NCBI GenBank assembly: GCA_019095985.1
Contig: CM032666.1
Location: forward strand, 59,395,031 to 59,459,030
Direction of reading: 5' to 3'
Source of the DNA: Streblospio benedicti
Taxonomy: Eukaryota; Annelida; Polychaeta; Spionida; Spionidae
Length of the DNA stretch: 64,000 nt
The notes under the pieces are model-generated. The model worked only from the letters and a program-made list of their open reading frames with translations. It searched no databases and was not told where the DNA came from. The position numbers were made by a program, and so were the translations under genes. This document shows positions 58,880-64,000 of the stretch, piece by piece (position 1 is the first letter of the stretch; each line of letters begins with the position of its first letter).

Positions 58880-59800
58880 AATAATGTTCTTTAGTATATT
58901 CATTACGTTATATGAGGCAAGTAAGGGTCAGAAAAGACTATCAAGAATAACAAACTCAATACTGTATATTGAAATTAATCCAACTTTAATACTAACGACA
59001 CAAAATTATACAAACAACAAAACAGCTTATACATGTACATGTATATGTGTAATACAATTTACATGAGGTTTACAATATCAATATTTACAGTGGTACTTGT
59101 TTATTTCGCATATGCATAGATCCATCAACTCAGAAGTAGAAACTCATCTGTCAAGAAAAGAATAATTCCCAAGTATCTTTTATTTCATTCATAAGAAGGC
59201 TATTATTCATTCTGGATTTCTAAACTTAGAAAATAAAATTGTTCACTAAGCACAGTAAAACCACTTTTACGTGATTCAGATTTTGGAAAAGTAATTCATT
59301 ACATGTCATGCTTCAAATTCATTTTCAATCCACATTGTTTGTTTGTTTGTTTTCTTCAAACACTTTATATACAGCCATCACAAAATACAAATGCTAAAAC
59401 ACCAGCAGACTCTCCCACTGCTGCTTATTCCATGCTATTCATTGTGGGTTTTCTTGTGACTTTTGTCACATCATCAGTTAATCCAAATGTTTCCAACATT
59501 AATGCACGAACTGGTTTCTCTCCTTAGAAGTGGATTTTCAATTGTATATTAAACGAGTATTTTCCAAACACAATACATTTTGCACAGCACAGGTCACATG
59601 CAATGTTTTTCTCCATCTATTCATCTCATACTGTCATCAAGTTACTGTTTTAAAATTTCTCACTTTCCACATTCACTGTCCTCATAAAATGTATCACCAC
59701 TAGGGCTTGAGACATGACTACTTGTCATGTGGTAATTGAAACTCGTCTTTGGGTTGAATGATTTCTTACACACTGTACACAGTTACTGTATCTCACCATT
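58880..59800 (-). other. 3' region of right zinc-finger gene with fossil-finger tail
   Basis: Aligns with 48,030-48,860. Minus-strand remnants after the stop: VCKKSFNPKTSFNYHMTSS, SGDTFYEDSECGK, and farther down RGEKPVRAL, i.e. linker and finger pieces of a once longer array. Confidence 0.7.
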
Positions 59801-59811
59801 GGTGTGGGTTC

Positions 59812-60426
59812 TTATGGGTTCTTATGGGTTCTCATGTGTCGGGTCAAAGCCTGTTTTTGACTAAAAAACTTGTTACATTCACTGCAATTATACGGTTTTT
59901 CTCCAGAGTGAATTCTCATGTGGCTAGTCAAGTGGGTGTTTTGATTGAAATTCTTCCCACATACATCGCAGTTGTATGGTTTTTCACCAGTATGGCTTCT
60001 CATGTGTCTGGTCAAGTCACCACTTTGTCTAAAACACTCACCACATTCGATGCAACTATATGGTTTCTCACCTGTGTGGATTCTCATGTGTTTCGTCAAG
60101 TTTCCTCTTTGTCTAAAACACTCACCACATTCATTGCAACTATATGGTTTCTCACCTGTGTGGATTCTCATATGTACGGTCAATTCACTACTTAGACGAA
60201 AACTCTTCCCACACTCACTAACACTGCACCGGTAAGGTTTATCTCCTGTATGTATCCTTATATGTGGTATCACTTGACTTTTATATTTTAGCATTTTCTC
60301 ACATACTGGACACTGATATTGTTTCACACCAGTCTGGGTAGTCAGCTCCTTGTGTAAACATACATCAGCATCGAACTCTTGAAGAGCCACACCATGTGGG
60401 TCGTTTCCTGTTGCTGTGTTGTCCAT
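59812..60426 (-). CDS. C2H2 zinc-finger protein, six fingers
   Basis: 204 residues, same plan as the 54.6 kb gene: N-terminal 36 residues, then fingers at 37-59, 65-89 (CSVSEC, four-residue Cys spacing), 95-117, 123-145, 151-173 and 179-201, ending KNP. All C2H2 ligands are intact and linkers are TGEKP, TGDKP or SGEKP. Middle fingers are CFRQRGNL and CFRQSGDL; the fifth is NFNQNTHL. Differences from the 54.6 kb gene fall partly in the recognition helices (RQRGNL versus RQSGDL; NQNTHL versus SRNTDF), so DNA preference may differ. Predicted nuclear DNA-binding protein; no effector domain. Confidence 0.9.
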   Translation of the reverse strand: MDNTATGNDPHGVALQEFDADVCLHKELTTQTGVKQYQCPVCEKMLKYKSQVIPHIRIHTGDKPYRCSVSECGKSFRLSSELTVHMRIHTGEKPYSCNECGECFRQRGNLTKHMRIHTGEKPYSCIECGECFRQSGDLTRHMRSHTGEKPYNCDVCGKNFNQNTHLTSHMRIHSGEKPYNCSECNKFFSQKQALTRHMRTHKNP

Positions 60427-60575
60427 GTCGAAAACTGCGTGTCTACTGCTAACTTCAAGTTCTCAATGCTATTACAACCTAAGGCAATCTATATTAAACA
60501 TGTATATAAAATATGTGAAATACCAAGTTAATTCTTACACATGATTTGGATGTTGATAATACATTTTTTACATTC

Positions 60576-62874
60576 TAGTCAAGGAAAACCTTGGCATGAC
60601 CGTCAAGTAGGATAAGAACACATTTTTATTGCAGAATATTGTAGTAAAATATGTTTATTTTAAGAATCTGATGGGTGCCACCGTGTCACCCTTGAGCAAT
60701 TTTTGTTATTACCGCCACAAGCCACACTCATTTTTTCACCAGCCCTCTGAGTATTATTAGCTTTGTAAGTGATATAAACATATCGTGTTTGTTATCATAT
60801 TAAATAGCGCATGTCGTAGAGATATTAATTACATATGTAAACGCTCATAAAAAACAAGCAGTTATTTGATTTATTCCATTTATTTTCATAAAATGGGAAA
60901 TTTTTTATAATTTTGACACACCCTGTAGCACCCACTTTTTTAGTAGTCTTATTATTGATTATTGCACAATCCTCCATTGTCTTGACCATCATCTTCCCAA
61001 AAATCATGTACTTTTTTGTCAATTTAAAAATAATTTTTAATTTGCTTTGTGAGGGAATTGGCACATTGAGCGTTATTTAGGTGTTATATAAGTGTCCTTA
61101 AAACAGTAAGATGCACATGCCGGCCCAACTGACTGACAACTGCAGTTAGTTCGGGAACGTTTTTTTTTACTCTTCTACAGTTTCCAGTTCTGGAATATCA
61201 TGTTCTATGCTCCATCCAAAATAAGAAATGTTAGCTGCAGGAGGAACATTTGGTCAGCTGCCTTCCAGATACGTGTTTATAAATGAGCACGTTTAACATC
61301 CCCCATTGCGTACTTGTTAGTAGGAGGTAGGCTTTTTATCATCAGTGGATCTTTCTTTTTGCTAAACAAAGCAAATCGTAAATCATTTAATGATTCACTT
61401 TTCTTTTCCGCAGTAAAGACATGAGAAAAAGTCAATGTTTGCTCTCATTCAGTCCTTCTGGTCGGAATCAGGCTCAGTAAACACCTTTAAATCAAGAATC
61501 ATTATACCGGTAAGCAACAAATTGATGGCTGAAACTTTTGTTTTACCATATGGATATGACAACCCATAAAAGGGCATGCACAGCCATCAGATCAAGACAT
61601 TTGTGCCCTAGTGTGGAAGATGTTGCTTTAATGTCTATCACCTTTCCATCACATTTCTTGATTGAGACTTGGCGTGTACAACCAACCAAAGGAAATAAGT
61701 AGCAATAAAATGTCTGTATTATCAGAAAAAAAACTTAAATGTGTTGCTTTTGTGGCATAATGTGAAGATAGTTGACGATTTTCACATCAGCGTCTTCATG
61801 ATGGTACTCACAGTCAGGTCCCACCATTTGCAGATCAGGACTAATTCCACTATTGTCATATATAAACTGAATCAGTTCAAAATTGTTCACATCCCTTTTC
61901 ATGAAATCTTTCACTGGAAGTACATGTTGTATTGTTTTGCTATTCAACGTGTTCTCTTGAGTTTTGCAACCATGAGCCTGCCCCTGACATTCATGCAATT
62001 TAATTGAAGGCAACTGATCGAAGCTTTGGTTCTGGAGCTTCAGATGTAGACATACATGCACATGTATGTATGAGCTTCAGCTACCTTTTTATGCGTGTTT
62101 AATAATATGATGTATATGTAAAAATACAGCCCTAATTATGAGGTTCTATTGTCAAATCTGGATCATTCTCTAGGTCACAAGTTTAATTTTATATGATAAA
62201 TGTAATTTCTTGCAATGATGGAAGAAATTAGGCTTTGCATTCTAGACTGTCCTCCGGTTAGTAGTGGACACTCTTCATTTGAAAAAGTAATGGCCATCTT
62301 CTGACCCACCCATACACTGATCTGATATTGGTAGATGATATTATATTTTTGTTAGGAATCATTTCCGTCCTCAAAATCAAAGGTATAGATCAAGAAGTGT
62401 GAGTTAGCTTGTGACACTTTAACAATAATCACCTCACATTTAACACTTTAATATTTGTACTAAGTTGATAGAACAAATTGAGTAAATCATTGTACTTTAA
62501 AGACAACATAAAAACATTGTAAGGCGTTAGCTACTCCGGAGGAGTGTTGACTTTAAATATATGCCTGTAAGTAATCTAAACTTCTAGATTATTGTTCTTA
62601 ACATAGGTAACTAACTTCCATAGACCATATGTTTCAATTTGATACCAAACATGATTATTTATATCATCTACATGATACGCCATACTCAAAGGGAACATCT
62701 GAAATGGAGTGCGGCTTACTCCGTCAATAGAAAAAAATGCTCAAGGGTGCCGAGGTGGCACCCATTAGAATCTTAAAGCAAATGCAGTATATTATCATAA
62801 TCCAAAAGAAAATTACGTTCTTATCGTATTCGACGGTCTTATTATGATTTTAAAGCAAAGTTCCTTTACTATGT
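60576..62874. mobile_element. Part C transposon, copy 2 (2.3 kb)
   Basis: Same ends and inner inverted blocks as copy 1 (GGGTGCCACCGTGTCACCC at about 60,672 and the inverse near 62,745). It lacks the 720-bp MITE. The right flank ATTCAGTACAG compared with ACATTC on the left suggests a four-base duplication ATTC. Confidence 0.7.
61560..62061 (-). pseudogene. Decayed transposon-type protein, copy 2
   Basis: A 108-codon minus-strand frame includes VKDFMKRDVNNFELIQFIY, CEYHHEDADVKIVNYLHI, followed downstream by GCTRQVSIKKCDGKVI and VVHALL. It is the best-preserved part of the element's protein. The order resembles 'EEADTR..H' proteins of uncharacterised invertebrate transposons. Function and family unproven. 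Confidence 0.45.
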
Positions 62875-62878
62875 ATTC

Positions 62879-63385
62879 AGTACAGACTTTGGCTCTCTCA
62901 AGATAGTACTCAAACGTGCATACTGTCAACGTTTCTTGGAAAACGTAAACTGCAGATGTTCGCTGACGTTGAGTATGGAATTCGGGCTACGACATGGGAC
63001 CCGCGAGTACAGTTTTACAGCTTGCAGCGAGCAGCGAGTACATTAAGTAGTATTTTGCTAGCTGTTACAGCAACCAGCATGCAGCTTGGACCTTGCTGCG
63101 CGTATGTTGAAGTAGTATTTAGCTAGCCGTAACTTGCAAACAGCAAGCAGCAAGTGTGGAGCTAGTATCATAGAACAGAGGAATAGGCCCCAGCATCGTG
63201 AGAAGTGGGGTTGGGGATATATTTACTATATTTAACATGCAAACACTAATCTCATTCATGTAGTGTTCCATACTAATAACAATGATGATTGTAGAGTAGA
63301 TTTATGATATATGTCCCCTTCTTAGGTTCCCATTATGTTTCAAAGTTAAGAAAGCCTTTTTGCTACGTTTGTACTTCACAACCAC
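62879..63385. repeat. Partial third copy of array part A
   Basis: Matches 53,318-53,850 and 58,349-58,880 until CTTCACAACCAC, then similarity stops, marking the right end of the array. 63,386-64,000 holds no supported gene. Confidence 0.75.
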
Positions 63386-64000
63386 CCTGTGATTGCCTGC
63401 ACCTGTGATGGCACATATGATATATTGAAGCCAACTCCCAAGACAATGTGTCTAACTACACTACCTTGAAGTCGGCACCAACAGCTGAGATATACCCCAA
63501 TACAGGACCGTAACTAGGCTGAGGCAGAGGAGGCGACCTCCTCCTTGCTTTAGTTGCTAAAATATTGTACAAGTTTGTTATGTCTAGTACTGACAGGTGA
63601 GCGATTTGGTTAAAATATATTAGTATATCATAGGATGGGAACACCACAAAAAAGTACTAAATGGGAACCCTCTCCTCACCATGCTGGCGCCCATAGTTCT
63701 GTTCTTATGTAAACTAGCTCTACACTTCGTTGCTGCTCTCTGATCGCAGTAACAGCTAGCTCTTCGATGAAATTAGAATAGACTGACGAGACTGTCCAGA
63801 AAAACAATATAGTTTGGTGTTAATCTATTGATGCTGTGAATAAAAAATTTTGCCTGAAATTCTGATATGTGGATGGAATAAGTGTCCGCACAATCAAGAT
63901 TGGTTTATGTATTTGTATTTCAATCCATTCCCATGAAGTGGTGTTGATGTGTGTACTAGTAACTAAATCTTAATTACTGTAAATCTAGTCAAAAGCTAAA

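Larger units (their letters stand above)
48030..63385. repeat. Tandem segmental duplication array carrying zinc-finger genes
   Basis: Unit parts: A (about 530 bp, starts CAGTACAGACTTTGG or relative) at 53,318, 58,349 and 62,879; B (3' region, gene, 5' region) at 48,030-49,760, 53,850-55,416 and 58,880-60,575; C (TIR transposon) at 55,417-58,346 and 60,576-62,874. Full units are 5,031 and 4,530 bp. The left edge is a unit broken by insertions, with a partial extra unit at 53,125-53,317. All genes point left. Identity between units is high by eye except at these insertions. Confidence 0.85.

Overview
This window comes from a metazoan nuclear genome. It is AT-rich, with spliced genes, long (TG)n and (GTAT)n microsatellites, tRNA-derived SINEs, many small inverted-repeat transposons and C2H2 zinc-finger genes. 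Repeat style and a carbohydrate sulfotransferase suggest a marine invertebrate such as an invertebrate deuterostome or a lophotrochozoan. The sequence alone does not fix the species, and no database search was possible.

1-8.1 kb holds a minus-strand gene. I assembled it from six exons whose donors, acceptors and reading phases all agree (8078 down to 2095), plus a likely further exon at 1150-1265. It encodes a helical N-terminus, a very long K/E-rich coiled coil and a beta-rich C-terminal part that vaguely recalls ZU5/UPA domains; I do not recognise the gene. Its introns hold the (TG)n and (GTAT)n tracts and a ~0.6 kb tandem repeat. 8-18 kb contains a SINE, a zinc-finger pseudogene, three candidate plus-strand exons and a large hairpin element.

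18-35 kb has a degenerate plus-strand zinc-finger gene, a second zinc-finger pseudogene, the catalytic exon of a carbohydrate sulfotransferase (minus), a hAT-like element inside a minisatellite, an initiator-tRNA-like sequence with a genomic CCA, and an intact nine-finger gene (minus, 33.6-34.5 kb). 35-48 kb carries two phase-compatible plus-strand exons, two minus-strand exons of a fibronectin type III protein, two related GC-rich repeats, TTAA-flanked MITEs and an LTR-like fossil.

48-63.4 kb is the most striking region: a tandem array of ~4.5-5 kb units, each built around a minus-strand C2H2 gene. Three paralogues are present; one has lost its last finger. Two units contain the same TIR transposon (2.9 and 2.3 kb) with a decayed protein-coding core. 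One of those copies carries a 720-bp MITE, and neighbouring units preserve the matching empty sites. The left unit is instead split by a hAT-like MITE and a 2,754-bp element full of palindromes with a perfect 5-bp target duplication. All paralogues and pseudogenes share a 3' tail holding remnants of further fingers, so the family shrank from a longer ancestor. The genes probably encode sequence-specific DNA-binding proteins; their targets cannot be read here.
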